Shown: one piece after another, positions 26,535 through 34,425 of the stretch
Layout: each line of letters begins with the position of its first letter
Numbering within the stretch: position 1 is the stretch's first letter
Source of the DNA: Deltaproteobacteria bacterium
GTDB taxonomy: Bacteria; Desulfobacterota; Desulfarculia; Adiutricales; JAFDHD01
Direction: 5' to 3'
Assembly: GCA_019308995.1 (NCBI GenBank)
Contig: JAFDHD010000049.1
Span: 1-47,895 of the forward strand
DNA length: 47,895 nt
Made by a program: the position numbers and the translations under genes
Notes under the pieces: model-generated
Databases searched by the model: none
Told to the model about the DNA's origin: nothing
Seen by the model: the letters and a program-made list of their open reading frames with translations, nothing else

Positions 26535-27542
26535 ATGACGCATCAGGACGATCCAGAAGGCCAAAGACCGGCAAGCCGTCTATTTTCTGGAATCGGTCTC
26601 AACCTTTTTTTGATTGTCCTTCTGTCAGCGGTGACCCTATCTTTTATTGCCTTAGGGCTGCTGCGGTCAAAGCCGAGCCCGGACCTTCCTCAGGCGCCGG
26701 TTCAGAATAAGGTTTCCAAGCCGGTCATCCTGCTGCCCGGTCAGTTTGAGGTCAAGACGGCCAAGGCCGAACCTGTCTTCACGACCACTTCTCAGCCGGT
26801 TCAACACCCTGCCTCAGCAGAATCGGTGGAAGCAGAGGCTCAAAGGGCGGCCCTGCCTTCTGCTTCGGCTCCAGGTCAAATGACCACTTCCACCACTTCC
26901 ACCACTACCACCACCGAGCCTACCATTATCCTGGCGCCCGGTGAAGCGGTCAAGGTTGCTGCTAAAAAGTTCGAGCTTCCTCCACCAAAGTGGCAGACGC
27001 TGGATAAAAACTGGGACAAGGTGAAACCCGTCAAGCCGCCTCAACTGGACAAATCAAATCTGGCAGGCGCTGGATGGAAGCAGCTTGAGCTGGGACAGGC
27101 GGAAAAGGTGCAGATTGGTCCCGCGGGTAAAACGCCTTCCGTGGCTACCGTGCGAACCAGGACTCTCAAGAAGCCTCAGCCGCCCAAGAAAACTCCGGCC
27201 AAAACATCGCCTCAAAAGAAACCCAGCCCGCCAAAAATCAGCAAACCCAAGCCCGTCAAGGTTGCATCCAAGGTTAAAAAGAGGACCGGTCTGAATCTGG
27301 CGATCATCAACGAGAGCGGTAAAAGTGGCATGGGCCAGGTCTTTCGGGACGTCCTCGAAGCCATGGGCTACCCGGTGACGTTGGTCAAGGATAAACCCCA
27401 AAAGGCCGGTGTCACGATCATCTATTACAAGCCCACCGCAGAAGCCCGGGCGCGCCGTCTGGGCGACCGCATCCCGGAACTTAAAAAACTGGCCCCCATA
27501 ACCTGGTCCTCCCAGTTCGATATCGTGGTCATAATCAGGTGA
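26535..27542 (+). CDS. membrane-anchored LytR_C-domain protein
   Basis: A 335-residue protein with one N-terminal membrane helix (about residues 20-43), a long low-complexity periplasmic stalk rich in Pro/Lys/Thr/Ala, and a C-terminal LytR_C-like domain (about 250-335: LNLAIINESGKSGMGQVF, TIIYYKPTAEARARRLGD, DIVVIIR). LytR_C domains occur at the ends of envelope proteins and their role is unclear. The stalk includes a Thr/Ser microsatellite (TTSTTSTTTTTEP near residue 117) and basic Pro/Lys repeats. It is divergent from lon and ends 26 bases before the comEC remnant. Confidence 0.8.
   Translation: MTHQDDPEGQRPASRLFSGIGLNLFLIVLLSAVTLSFIALGLLRSKPSPDLPQAPVQNKVSKPVILLPGQFEVKTAKAEPVFTTTSQPVQHPASAESVEAEAQRAALPSASAPGQMTTSTTSTTTTTEPTIILAPGEAVKVAAKKFELPPPKWQTLDKNWDKVKPVKPPQLDKSNLAGAGWKQLELGQAEKVQIGPAGKTPSVATVRTRTLKKPQPPKKTPAKTSPQKKPSPPKISKPKPVKVASKVKKRTGLNLAIINESGKSGMGQVFRDVLEAMGYPVTLVKDKPQKAGVTIIYYKPTAEARARRLGDRIPELKKLAPITWSSQFDIVVIIR
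26881..26919 (+). repeat. Thr/Ser microsatellite in the LytR_C protein stalk
   Basis: Short tandem units of ACCACTTCC and ACC encode a Thr/Ser run. Such nine-base and three-base repeats can change length in frame by slippage and would alter only the length of the periplasmic linker. Confidence 0.6.
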
Positions 27543-27566
27543 GATTTAAAATCCTTCCCCCCTATT

Positions 27567-27701
27567 TCTCATCGGCACGTCTTCACCTTGAGCGTCTTTC
27601 CATCGGTAACAAAGATCACCGCGCCCTGCCGGTCAGTGCGAAAGACCCTGGCCCCGACCTCTCTGACGCGGGCTAGGGCTTCAGACGCAGGCTGGCTGAA
27701 G
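27567..27701. repeat. direct repeat, left copy (comEC 3' end)
   Basis: Left member of a direct repeat pair 2472 bases apart; the right member is 30039-30173. Thirteen differences are scattered over 135 bases. The level of divergence rules out a fresh duplication and also a short target-site duplication. Confidence 0.9.
27569..27701 (-). pseudogene. orphan copy of the comEC 3' end
   Basis: This segment encodes, in frame and with its own TGA stop at 27569-27571, the last 40 or so residues of a ComEC protein (FSQPASEALARVREVG to [10 protein letters not shown]). It is about 90% identical over 135 bp (13 mismatches by eye) to the true comEC end at 30039-30173. Similarity stops at 27701. The same frame continues to about 27738 as NNNRLKVDLKSLH, which could be a deleted remnant of the NNNSLTIRI region of ComEC, but this extension is uncertain. 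No start codon or upstream part of the gene is present. Confidence 0.88.
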
Positions 27702-27745
27702 TGGAGGGATTTCAGGTCAACCTTCAGCCGATTGTTGTTATTTTG

Positions 27746-27761
27746 ATTTTCTTAAGAAAAT
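27746..27761. repeat. perfect 16-bp palindrome at the left edge of the island
   Basis: ATTTTCTTAAGAAAAT is identical to its reverse complement. It lies between the comEC remnant and the end of the last cassette gene (27800). It may be part of a terminator for the cassette operon or a recombination-associated site; nothing in the sequence decides. Confidence 0.5.
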
Positions 27762-27799
27762 TTTGTGGGCCTTAAAGACAGATAACTCACAATATTTTA

Positions 27800-28393
27800 T
27801 TATGAAATAGTAAATTTTTCTTTACTGATTTCAATTGGAAGACCTACACGCATAAAAAAACGTGCAAAGGCCTGTGATAAATGTTCTCTATAAGGTGGAA
27901 GCAAACGAAACCTATATTCATCTCGCTGTTTGAGCAAAGATTCAAGGAAAATGCGAGGGATAGTAAAAATGTCATGGAAATCAACTACGCGAATATCAAG
28001 TTTATAATCTTTATTCTCAAAACTGTTCAGCATGGCTAGATTCCATATAAAACCATCGCAAATGTCACTACAGTGACTTCGCCATGCTTTTGGGGAAGGA
28101 TTGTTATTCCTGTTTTTCATTTCAGTTTCCCATGCCGATTTATATTCTTTTAACGAAAAATGAGGGCAAAGAATTACATTAGCAACTTTGGAATGTTCTA
28201 AATCACATGCCTGAGTCAGAACCACAACATCGGCACTTATGACATCCGATGCTGAATCAAGAACTTCTGTATACTCTTTACCCTGTAAATCAATAGTATC
28301 AGACTGCCAACCAATCACGGGACAACTAAATATTAAATCTCCCTGGGTAATAGGGACATCTGCATTAACTAATTCATACCATCCTTCAGTCAT
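27800..28393 (-). CDS. cassette protein 3, unrecognised family with QACDL motif
   Basis: A 197-residue soluble protein of no family I recognise. The N-terminal half has a beta-rich look (DVPITQGDLIFSCPVIGW) and the motif DVVVLTQACDLEH at residues 55-67. Cys and His residues recur: C63, H67, C76, H78, H107, C108 and C112. They could form a metal or active site, but this is only a possibility. The C-terminal half is helical and charged (LLPPYREHLSQAFARFFMR). It overlaps the preceding gene by eight bases (ATGACTGA) and lacks its own Shine-Dalgarno, so it should be translated by coupling. It is the last gene of the cassette. Confidence 0.8.
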   Translation of the reverse strand: MTEGWYELVNADVPITQGDLIFSCPVIGWQSDTIDLQGKEYTEVLDSASDVISADVVVLTQACDLEHSKVANVILCPHFSLKEYKSAWETEMKNRNNNPSPKAWRSHCSDICDGFIWNLAMLNSFENKDYKLDIRVVDFHDIFTIPRIFLESLLKQRDEYRFRLLPPYREHLSQAFARFFMRVGLPIEISKEKFTIS

Positions 28394-28874
28394 TATTTAT
28401 TTCAAGGCTACGTCTATCGATAGTTATTTTTGGTTTCCAGCGAGGCAGATCAGCCGTTTTTATTTTAATTCTTTTTGAGAACAAGATTTTTCTTTTATAA
28501 GGAGGGTTAAAAATACCTCGGAAGGTAATAGGCTCTTCTTTTTCATGTTGCTGAAGCTCAGTTTCACAGTCCATCGTTGCTATACTATTACGTTGAAAAA
28601 AAGTGTCTTCTTCGGGTGCGTCATAGAACCTGCTGTAAAGTTGTTGATACCCTTGTGTAATAATCCAAAAGCTCTTTTCTATAACGTATAAGCTTTGTTC
28701 TCTTAGGGAAGCATCCGTAGGTATAGCTCGGCAATGGATGGAACTGGATGTTGGTTCTTCAGGCTTAGTTTCCTCGCCTACAGTGTAGGTCTTTTCAGGA
28801 TCTTTCTCGACTCCTGGTGAATACCCCAATGTTTGACTTTTATCTTCATATTCCTCTATTCTTTCAAGCCCCAT
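28386..28874 (-). CDS. cassette protein 2, unrecognised
   Basis: A 162-residue protein that I cannot place. The first 45 residues are acidic, hydrophilic and probably disordered (EEYEDKSQ, EETKPEEPTSSS). A central segment (about 58-85) may be helical with aromatic residues (FWIITQGYQQLYSRFYD), and the C-terminal part is basic with beta-like stretches (KRKILFSKRIKIKT). There is no signal peptide or membrane segment. It starts 19 bases before the end of the upstream gene, with AAGGAGG about 12 bases before its ATG, and ends within the start of the next. The triple overlap argues that the three products work together. Confidence 0.75.
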   Translation of the reverse strand: MGLERIEEYEDKSQTLGYSPGVEKDPEKTYTVGEETKPEEPTSSSIHCRAIPTDASLREQSLYVIEKSFWIITQGYQQLYSRFYDAPEEDTFFQRNSIATMDCETELQQHEKEEPITFRGIFNPPYKRKILFSKRIKIKTADLPRWKPKITIDRRSLEINND

Positions 28875-29683
28875 ATTGTTTTTTGTACCTCCTTAGCAGT
28901 TAAATCTGCAAAGCCATAAACTATCCATTCGTGGGCGAGGTCGAACCATTCCCACATTCCTTCAGTAGATTTATCATTTCCGATTCCTCGAACAGTTGAG
29001 TTTAATACTAATATTGGACGGTTCGTCTCGCTTTCTCTGATTTTCTGGATAGTAACGTGAAAACGACCAGCCTGATTAGGCAAAATAAAACTTGTTCGCC
29101 AATTAATCGCCTCCGGTTCATTCAAGAATCGCCCTCGTTTTCTTCTGAATACGAAATCCGGGAATAGCTTTCCAATGTCCTTAATTGAGTCCCAGCCATC
29201 TCCTTGTGGAATATGATTTATGTAAGTCATCTCGTATTGCAAGGGAGAAATTTCGCCGAGGTTATTTTCTTGTAAAAATGATTTAAACTGCGATAACTGC
29301 TTGCGGAACATTTCGATAACGTAATAATATCGTGGATATTCATCACTAGGCCGTATTTTCCGCCAGTTGTATAAAAACCGATTACGTTGTACCTGAATTA
29401 GTCCATTTTCATTTTCATGTACGAACCAAATTCTTGGAAGAGGTGGTGTTTCAGAAATTTCAAATTTTAGTTTTCGACTACTGGGTTCACGTTCAAACGT
29501 CTCAATCGTTGGGGTTAAAGGAGGGGCTTCCCTACATTCAGGATATTCGGGTCTAAATTTTTCCCAAAGAAGACCAATATGGGGGGCAAGAAAATTATGA
29601 ATGGATTCGAAGAGGATGCCGCATACCACCTCAACGACAGGCGGATTCTCATAATTGATCAGGCTTTTTTGTGTTGTTCCCAT
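28856..29683 (-). CDS. TIGR04255-like protein, first gene of the cassette
   Basis: A 275-residue protein resembling the sporadically distributed TIGR04255 family. Hallmarks are the N-terminal NPPVVEVVCGILFES (about residues 13-27), then LLWEKFRPEYPECREAPPL, followed by alternating beta strands, QVQRNRFLYNWRK near 105 and the middle ISPLQYEMTYINHIP. The family's function is, to my knowledge, undetermined; its patchy occurrence suggests mobile or defence genes. I chose ATG 29683, with GGTGA five bases upstream, over a GTG four codons earlier. It leads the operon and has a 19-base overlap with the next gene. Confidence 0.78.
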   Translation of the reverse strand: MGTTQKSLINYENPPVVEVVCGILFESIHNFLAPHIGLLWEKFRPEYPECREAPPLTPTIETFEREPSSRKLKFEISETPPLPRIWFVHENENGLIQVQRNRFLYNWRKIRPSDEYPRYYYVIEMFRKQLSQFKSFLQENNLGEISPLQYEMTYINHIPQGDGWDSIKDIGKLFPDFVFRRKRGRFLNEPEAINWRTSFILPNQAGRFHVTIQKIRESETNRPILVLNSTVRGIGNDKSTEGMWEWFDLAHEWIVYGFADLTAKEVQKTIWGLKE

Positions 29684-30040
29684 GCGATTCACCACAATAT
29701 TTGAAAAATCTAATTACCCATTATTATCAATATGCGCCACTTTATTTAAGGAGTAAAACATTTAGGTGATGAATCTCGGGCCAATATAGTGAATTTAGAA
29801 TCAAGAGTTATATAAAAGATTATAATTTAAATTCAATTAAAGTCAATTCTTAAAAAATGTCAAGTGTTTTCTTGAGTCATGTGTCTCTTAATCCATGTTC
29901 CGATTTTAGATTCTCTCACCCACTATTTTACAAAACCGATGTTATAAAAAGTAAACTTAACATGTCAAGTGGTTTAGGCTACTATCCCCTTCAGGTACTA
30001 TTTTATCATATAATCTCAAAATATAACCAGCGCTTACCTC
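29684..30040. other. leader region of the three-gene cassette
   Basis: About 355 bases, very A+T-rich, between the cassette start and the end of comEC. I find no gene. It must hold the promoter of the minus-strand cassette, but many A+T-rich hexamers match loosely and I cannot choose one. Its right edge is the boundary of the comEC direct repeat (30039). Confidence 0.5.
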
Positions 30041-30173
30041 TCATTTCCACGTCTTCACCTTGAGTGTCTTTCCATCGGTAACAAAGATCACCGCGCCCTG
30101 CCGATCAGTGCGAAAGACCCTGGCCCCGATTTTTCTGACGCGCGCTAAGGCCTCCGGCGCAGGCTGGCTGAAG
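30039..30173. repeat. direct repeat, right copy (3' end of intact comEC)
   Basis: Right member of the repeat pair; it contains the genuine comEC stop codon (30041-30043) and the last 43 codons. Protein differences from the left copy are few and mostly mild (P/S, K/E, I/V, W/C, K/R), suggesting both were under selection for part of their history. Confidence 0.9.
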
Positions 30174-32512
30174 CGGTTATACCGGCCAACTGAAAAAACG
30201 ACATGCCTGGGCTTAACCGCCTTGAGGAAAGCCGGAGTCAAGGAGGTCTGCCCGCCGTGATGGCAGGCCAGGAGCACATCGGCTCGAAGCTTATCCCCCT
30301 GCCGGGATAAGATTTCGGCCTCGCCCTCCATTTCCAGGTCCCCGGGGAAGAGGAAGGCTATCTGACCGAACTGGATTCTGATGGTCAGGGAGTTGTTGTT
30401 GAGGTGTGGCTGGCGCTTTCCCATGGCTTGAAGCTTTAAGAAGTCCGGGGGCGGGTGAAGGGCCTGCACCCTGGCCGCTCCGAAATGCCGGGGCCGGTAA
30501 AGGTCTGCCAGGGTCGGCTGTTTCAGACCCCGGCTGTTTATGACATTGATCAGCTCCTGGTAAAGGTCTGAGGCGCCTGGCTCATGATTAGACCAGAACT
30601 TTGTTGGCTTAAAGTTTTGAGCCAAATAGGTAAGACCCCAAAAGTGATCCGCTTGGGCGTGGCTGAGGACCAGGATATTCAAGCGAGTCACACCCTGGTG
30701 AAGCAGGTACGGGGCAATGATGTTTTCTCCAGGGTCAAAACTAGAACCGGGGAAGCCGCCGCCGTCAATCATCATCTCGGTCCCGTCAGGGAATGAAACA
30801 TGAGCCGCGTTGCCTTGACCGACGTCGAGCATGGTAACCGTGAGCTGAGGGTTGATGGAACGGGAGATATCGGGCCAGAGCAGGATGGGGATACAGGCGG
30901 CCATGATTAGAATGGAAACCAGGGCCGCTTTTTTTATGGGTCGGATCAAAAAGAGGCTTATCAGGAGAAGATAATAGCCAATGATAAAGACCGGACCAGG
31001 GCTGGGCACTGTCAGGTTGACCCAGGGCCAGGAGGCCGCGCCCTCGATGGTGGCCAGAAGAATCCAGAGCATCCGTTCGATCCCCAGAAAGATGATTTTC
31101 GCGGCCCAGGGGAATATCGGCGCCAGCACCAGGCCAAAGAGTCCCGGCGGGATGATGATCAGGACGATCAAGGGGGTGAGGATCAGGTTAGCTGGTAAGG
31201 TCAGGAGCGGCAGCTGGTTGAAATGGTGGGCCACAATGGGGGCCGTGCCTAGAAAGGCTGCTATGGTAATGCTCGCCATGGCCCGCACCCGGCCCAATAA
31301 AGGCCTTCGGACCGCGTCTCCGGCCGTGGGGTCCACACGGGCCTGGGAGAAATCCGTGAGGCGTGGAGCTATGATTATAATGGCGCCGACCGCGGCAAAG
31401 GAGAGCTGAAAGGAGACGCTGAAAACAGCCCCGGGCTGGAAGATGAGGATGGCCCAGGCCGCCGCGGCCAGGGCGGTCAGGAGGTCTCTCCTTTTACTAA
31501 GAAGAAAAGCCAGGCAAAAGACACCAACCATGATGGCGGCTCGTACGGTGGAGGGCCTTCCCCCGGCCAGGCCGGTATAGAGGATGACCGGCCCCAGGGA
31601 CAGGAGAATGGAAAGACCCAACAGGTTCAAGCGAAGCGCCAGGCCGGGCCAGAGCAAGAGCAGCTTCAGAAAGAGCCAGTAGGATGCAGCCGCAATCAGG
31701 CCAATATGCAGACCGGAGATGGCCAGAAGGTGGGCCAGCCCCAGGCGTCTGAAGGCCTCCTTCACCTCCGGCTCGATATCGTCCCGAATTCCCAGCAGCA
31801 TAGTCTTGACCAGTCCGCGGGCCGGCTGGGCCATCGCCTGATCAAGGAAGCGCGCCGAGTTATTTCGAAATCTGTCGAGAAGAAGGATCGGAGAAGGAAT
31901 GCAATCCGGGGCTTTTATAACAATCAGCAGGCGAGGGTCCTTTAAAAATCCCTGGACCCAGATGCCCCGAGCGGCCCAAAAGGCCTGGTAGTCAAACCCG
32001 CCCGGGTTGGAGAAACCGCTGATCTTTCTCAGGACTGCCGGGAAACGAACCCAATCTCCTCGTTTGACGATCAGATGCTCGCTCGAAACGGTCAGATAGA
32101 TCCGGCCGCTTACCGGGGCCGAGTGACCGCCCGGAACCAGGACTTCCCGGGCCGATATCACGAGGCGCGTCCGGCTATAAGTCCGCCTCGGCGCCTCGGC
32201 CACCCAGCCGCCAAAGACCAGCCCCGGTTGGTCCTGGTACTGATAGACATGGCCTGCATCTTCGGGAGGGGTAAAGACGGTCGCTGCGGCCGCCAGGCTA
32301 ATCAGGACAAAGGCCATGGCCGCAACAGCCAGGGGAAAGCGGTAGCGCTTCAGGACCCAGAGGATAAAAAATAACGTCGCCAGAGCGGCGAGGGGCCAGA
32401 GCCAAAAGGGCAGCGGAACCAGCCTGGGGCCCCATGAAAGACCGGCCAGAAAAAATAGCAGTAGGAATAGAAGAGGACGGAGCAGGAGGGGGCGGAGCCA
32501 GCCTTTAATCAT
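30041..32512 (-). CDS. comEC: ComEC/Rec2 DNA-uptake channel protein
   Basis: Inner-membrane protein of 823 residues expected to carry single-stranded DNA into the cytoplasm during natural transformation. N-terminal helices and an OB-like domain (about 70-190) precede the competence domain ([34 protein letters not shown] near 260), with many helices up to about 540. The C-terminal metallo-beta-lactamase-like domain has [20 protein letters not shown] and [17 protein letters not shown] 32512 overlaps the stop of the upstream mini-gene by eight bases, favouring it over a TTG 15 codons earlier. The 3' end is duplicated at 27569-27701. Confidence 0.93.
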   Translation of the reverse strand: MIKGWLRPLLLRPLLFLLLFFLAGLSWGPRLVPLPFWLWPLAALATLFFILWVLKRYRFPLAVAAMAFVLISLAAAATVFTPPEDAGHVYQYQDQPGLVFGGWVAEAPRRTYSRTRLVISAREVLVPGGHSAPVSGRIYLTVSSEHLIVKRGDWVRFPAVLRKISGFSNPGGFDYQAFWAARGIWVQGFLKDPRLLIVIKAPDCIPSPILLLDRFRNNSARFLDQAMAQPARGLVKTMLLGIRDDIEPEVKEAFRRLGLAHLLAISGLHIGLIAAASYWLFLKLLLLWPGLALRLNLLGLSILLSLGPVILYTGLAGGRPSTVRAAIMVGVFCLAFLLSKRRDLLTALAAAAWAILIFQPGAVFSVSFQLSFAAVGAIIIIAPRLTDFSQARVDPTAGDAVRRPLLGRVRAMASITIAAFLGTAPIVAHHFNQLPLLTLPANLILTPLIVLIIIPPGLFGLVLAPIFPWAAKIIFLGIERMLWILLATIEGAASWPWVNLTVPSPGPVFIIGYYLLLISLFLIRPIKKAALVSILIMAACIPILLWPDISRSINPQLTVTMLDVGQGNAAHVSFPDGTEMMIDGGGFPGSSFDPGENIIAPYLLHQGVTRLNILVLSHAQADHFWGLTYLAQNFKPTKFWSNHEPGASDLYQELINVINSRGLKQPTLADLYRPRHFGAARVQALHPPPDFLKLQAMGKRQPHLNNNSLTIRIQFGQIAFLFPGDLEMEGEAEILSRQGDKLRADVLLACHHGGQTSLTPAFLKAVKPRHVVFSVGRYNRFSQPAPEALARVRKIGARVFRTDRQGAVIFVTDGKTLKVKTWK

Positions 32513-32648
32513 CCGGGTTCCGGCCCCTGCGGCCTCGCCCTTTGACCTCCAATTCAAGCCGGGCCAGCTTGCGGTAGGCCTTTTTTATCTCCTCCTGAGA
32601 AGCATCCTTGGACACCCCCAGGGCCTCATATGGATCAGGATTACTCAT
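32505..32648 (-). CDS. 47-residue half J-domain protein without HPD
   Basis: Short ORF whose first 31 residues match helices I and II of a DnaJ J-domain: [19 protein letters not shown] then AYRKLAR. Where the HPD motif that stimulates DnaK should follow, the sequence changes to [17 protein letters not shown] and stops. It therefore cannot act as a normal J-protein. The stop overlaps the comEC start (ATGATTAA), so it may serve as a leader coupling comEC translation. It could also be a decayed J-domain gene. The ribosome site is weak (GAGGT 12 bases upstream). Confidence 0.65.
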   Translation of the reverse strand: MSNPDPYEALGVSKDASQEEIKKAYRKLARLELEVKGRGRRGRNPDD

Positions 32649-32781
32649 CAGCTGTCTGACCTCACGAAAAAAATAGTAAGATCAGGTCATTTCAATGTCA
32701 AGGTAAGATCTGAAGAGTCAGATATCACCGCCGCAGCGAAATATCACGGTCAAGGGTCTTTTCGGGAGCGCCTTACAACTT

Positions 32782-33114
32782 TTAAAAGACCATGGGGGCA
32801 TATCCATCCTTGATGAAGTCAGATATTACCGGGCCAACATAGACTACCTCCAATCCAAGCTCCTCTATCTTTTCAGAGGTTCCGTCCTGGTCGGAAATAT
32901 ACTTGCAGACCGATGGCTTTTCTTTGGCCTTGATCTCTTGGGCCGCCCGGCTGACACGCTCATCCTCCACCAGAAGTTTTTGTGATGGCCCGAAAAAGAT
33001 GACCTTGACGTCATCCAGCCAGCCGAAACGTATCGCGTTGAAGGCATACATCAACCCGGTCAATGCCTTCTCGGCTTCGCCTGTAGATATGATCATCAAT
33101 ACCTTGGAACTCAT
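32782..33114 (-). CDS. DsrE-like sulfur-relay family protein
   Basis: A 110-residue single-domain protein with the DsrE/F-like flavodoxin-type pattern: VLMIISTGEAEKALTGLMYA at the start, DDVKVIFFGPSQKLL near residue 35, and a lone cysteine C70 (PSVCKYISD) near the position of the reactive Cys in DsrE proteins. DsrE relatives transfer persulfide sulfur or serve other small-thiol roles; no dsr or tus genes are nearby, so the partner is unknown. It has a strong AGGAGG ribosome site and is transcribed divergently from the decarboxylase cluster. Confidence 0.8.
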   Translation of the reverse strand: MSSKVLMIISTGEAEKALTGLMYAFNAIRFGWLDDVKVIFFGPSQKLLVEDERVSRAAQEIKAKEKPSVCKYISDQDGTSEKIEELGLEVVYVGPVISDFIKDGYAPMVF

Positions 33115-33515
33115 GGCCCTCCTCCTTTTTTCTCGATATTCGTGAAAGCATAATTTATATTCTTTTCTGTTTCCTGTCCACCAAAGTCAGCGAAAATTAC
33201 TGAAAAGCGCGGGGGATCGTTTTTCAAAACAAGGGACGCGTCCCTCGATATATTCACACCTTTGAGACCCCTCGATCCAGGCGGCGTTCCCCACGAGCTG
33301 CATCACCGGGTATTTCAAGAGGTTCTTTCTAAAAATTAAGAAATCAAATCACTCATTTATGGAAGGTGCAAACGATTTATGCTTGACAAAACGGAAAGAT
33401 ATAGATAACAAGCTACAGGGTTCTCTAACCAGCCTCGGCCTCATGGTGAGCGCTGCATGGCTTGAATATGGAGAATAACCTGAGAGCCTGATTACACCAT
33501 TGAGGAGGCGAGTAA
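33115..33515. other. intergenic region between DsrE-like gene and biotin carrier
   Basis: 401 bases between divergent genes. I see no gene. It contains a perfect 12-bp palindrome GGGACGCGTCCC (33233-33244) and a plausible plus-strand promoter (33383-33411). Both could control the downstream decarboxylase-mutase cluster. Confidence 0.5.
33383..33411 (+). promoter_or_regulatory. candidate promoter of the biotin-carrier gene
   Basis: Consensus -35 TTGACA at 33383-33388. Possible -10 boxes are GATAAC at a 15-bp spacing or TAACAA at 17 bp; neither is strong. It lies about 105 bases before the start codon. Confidence 0.45.
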
Positions 33516-33728
33516 ATGACGGAGATAACTTCACCGATGAGCGGAAAGATACTGGAGATTAAAGTTCAGGTTGGCGATCAGGTAGCGGAAGACGATGAGG
33601 TGGTCACGCTCGAAGCGATGAAAATGGAAATCCCGGTTGTTTCTACGGATAACGGCACCGTTAAGGAGATCATGGTCCAGGTTGGCGACTCGGTTGAGGC
33701 CGATGCAGTCCTCATGACCTTGGAGTAA
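33516..33728 (+). CDS. free-standing biotin carboxyl carrier protein
   Basis: A 70-residue biotinyl domain with nothing else attached. The biotin site is K36 in EAMKMEIPV, flanked by the two symmetrical half-sandwich repeats (SPMSGKILEIKVQVGDQV and NGTVKEIMVQVGDSV). It lacks the Pro/Ala linker usually found in the gamma subunit of Na+-pumping decarboxylases. Its place two genes ahead of the beta subunit suggests it carries CO2 between MmdA and MmdB. GAGGAGG precedes the ATG. A strong terminator follows, so it may be made in excess of the membrane subunits. Confidence 0.93.
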   Translation: MTEITSPMSGKILEIKVQVGDQVAEDDEVVTLEAMKMEIPVVSTDNGTVKEIMVQVGDSVEADAVLMTLE

Positions 33729-33776
33729 CCCCTGGCCGGTAAAACCCCAGTATTAATGTTTACTTAATCATTTTTT

Positions 33777-33832
33777 AGTGGCCGCCTGAAACAATCTTAC
33801 TTAAAGAGACTTTCGGGCGACTGCTTTTTTTT
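33777..33832 (+). terminator. intrinsic terminator after the biotin-carrier gene
   Basis: A long imperfect hairpin, AGTGGCCGCCTGAAA pairing with TTTCGGGCGACTGCT (one mismatch and a few G-U pairs), is followed at once by eight T residues. It should end or attenuate the biotin-carrier transcript before the downstream OadG-like gene. Confidence 0.8.
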
Positions 33833-33850
33833 ATAACTTGTGTGCTTGAT

Positions 33851-34423
33851 ATGACCCCAAGAATTATATTCATCTTTCTGATCTGGCTTTTTTTATCGGC
33901 TTTTTCAGGATCGGTTATGGCTGAGGAGCCTTCTTTACCAGAAGCGGCCGATGAACTCTGCCAGTCATTTCTGGAGTTAATGGATCAGCATCAATATACC
34001 CAGGCATATGAGCTTATTGCCCCGCAATTCAGGCAGACCGAAACCCAGCCTCAGTGGCGCGACCGGGTTTCTTCTGAAAGAGAATCTGTAGGGGAGTTCA
34101 AATCGCGCCGGTTAGCCAAAGTGGAGAAGGCGGACGCCTTTGCCAATCTGCCAGAAGGGGATTACCTTCTGGCGGTTTACGAGACGACCTTCACCGGCCA
34201 GGCTGAAACCAGAGAGACTGTCGTCCTGACCTCGGCTGAGGACGGTTACAAACTGGCCGCGTATGAATTCAGCCGAAACGTGTGGCCCGAGGCGCTGAGA
34301 ATCATTGGCAACGGACTATTCGTGGTCTTTTTTATTATGATCCTTCTGGCCGCCGTCACCTGGGCCATGGGCAAGTTCATACAGAAAATCGAAAACTCGA
34401 AAAAGGAAGAAAATGGTAGTTAG
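33851..34423 (+). CDS. DUF4019-like exported domain fused to an OadG-like membrane segment
   Basis: A 190-residue two-part protein. A signal peptide (cleavage after VMA, residue 24) is followed by a DUF4019-like domain (about 30-140) with the family features QPQWRDRVSSERESVGEFKSR, NLPEGDYLLAVYETTF and DGYKLAAYEF. After it comes one membrane helix (about 152-173) with a short basic-then-acidic tail, resembling the gamma/delta subunit (OadG/MmdD) of Na+-transporting decarboxylases. The beta subunit starts three bases after its stop, which strongly supports the gamma-like role. DUF4019 would face the periplasm. I used ATG 33851; a GTG nine bases upstream is possible. Ribosome site unclear. Confidence 0.75.
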   Translation: MTPRIIFIFLIWLFLSAFSGSVMAEEPSLPEAADELCQSFLELMDQHQYTQAYELIAPQFRQTETQPQWRDRVSSERESVGEFKSRRLAKVEKADAFANLPEGDYLLAVYETTFTGQAETRETVVLTSAEDGYKLAAYEFSRNVWPEALRIIGNGLFVVFFIMILLAAVTWAMGKFIQKIENSKKEENGS

Positions 34424-34425
34424 CC

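Larger units (their letters stand above)
27702..30038. mobile_element. A+T-rich three-gene island inserted at the comEC 3' end
   Basis: About 2.34 kb bounded on both sides by the comEC 3' direct repeats. It is visibly more A+T-rich than the surrounding genes and contains only a compact minus-strand operon of three genes plus untranslated flanks. No integrase, transposase or terminal inverted repeats are visible. The structure fits a cassette that integrated at, or was recombined into, the end of comEC and restored the coding end on one side while leaving the old end on the other. The mode of entry is inference. Confidence 0.6.

Noticed and set aside
27702-30038. insertion sequence or transposon carrying the three genes
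   Set aside because: No transposase, terminal inverted repeats or short target duplications are visible; the flanking repeats are comEC coding sequence with 10% divergence.
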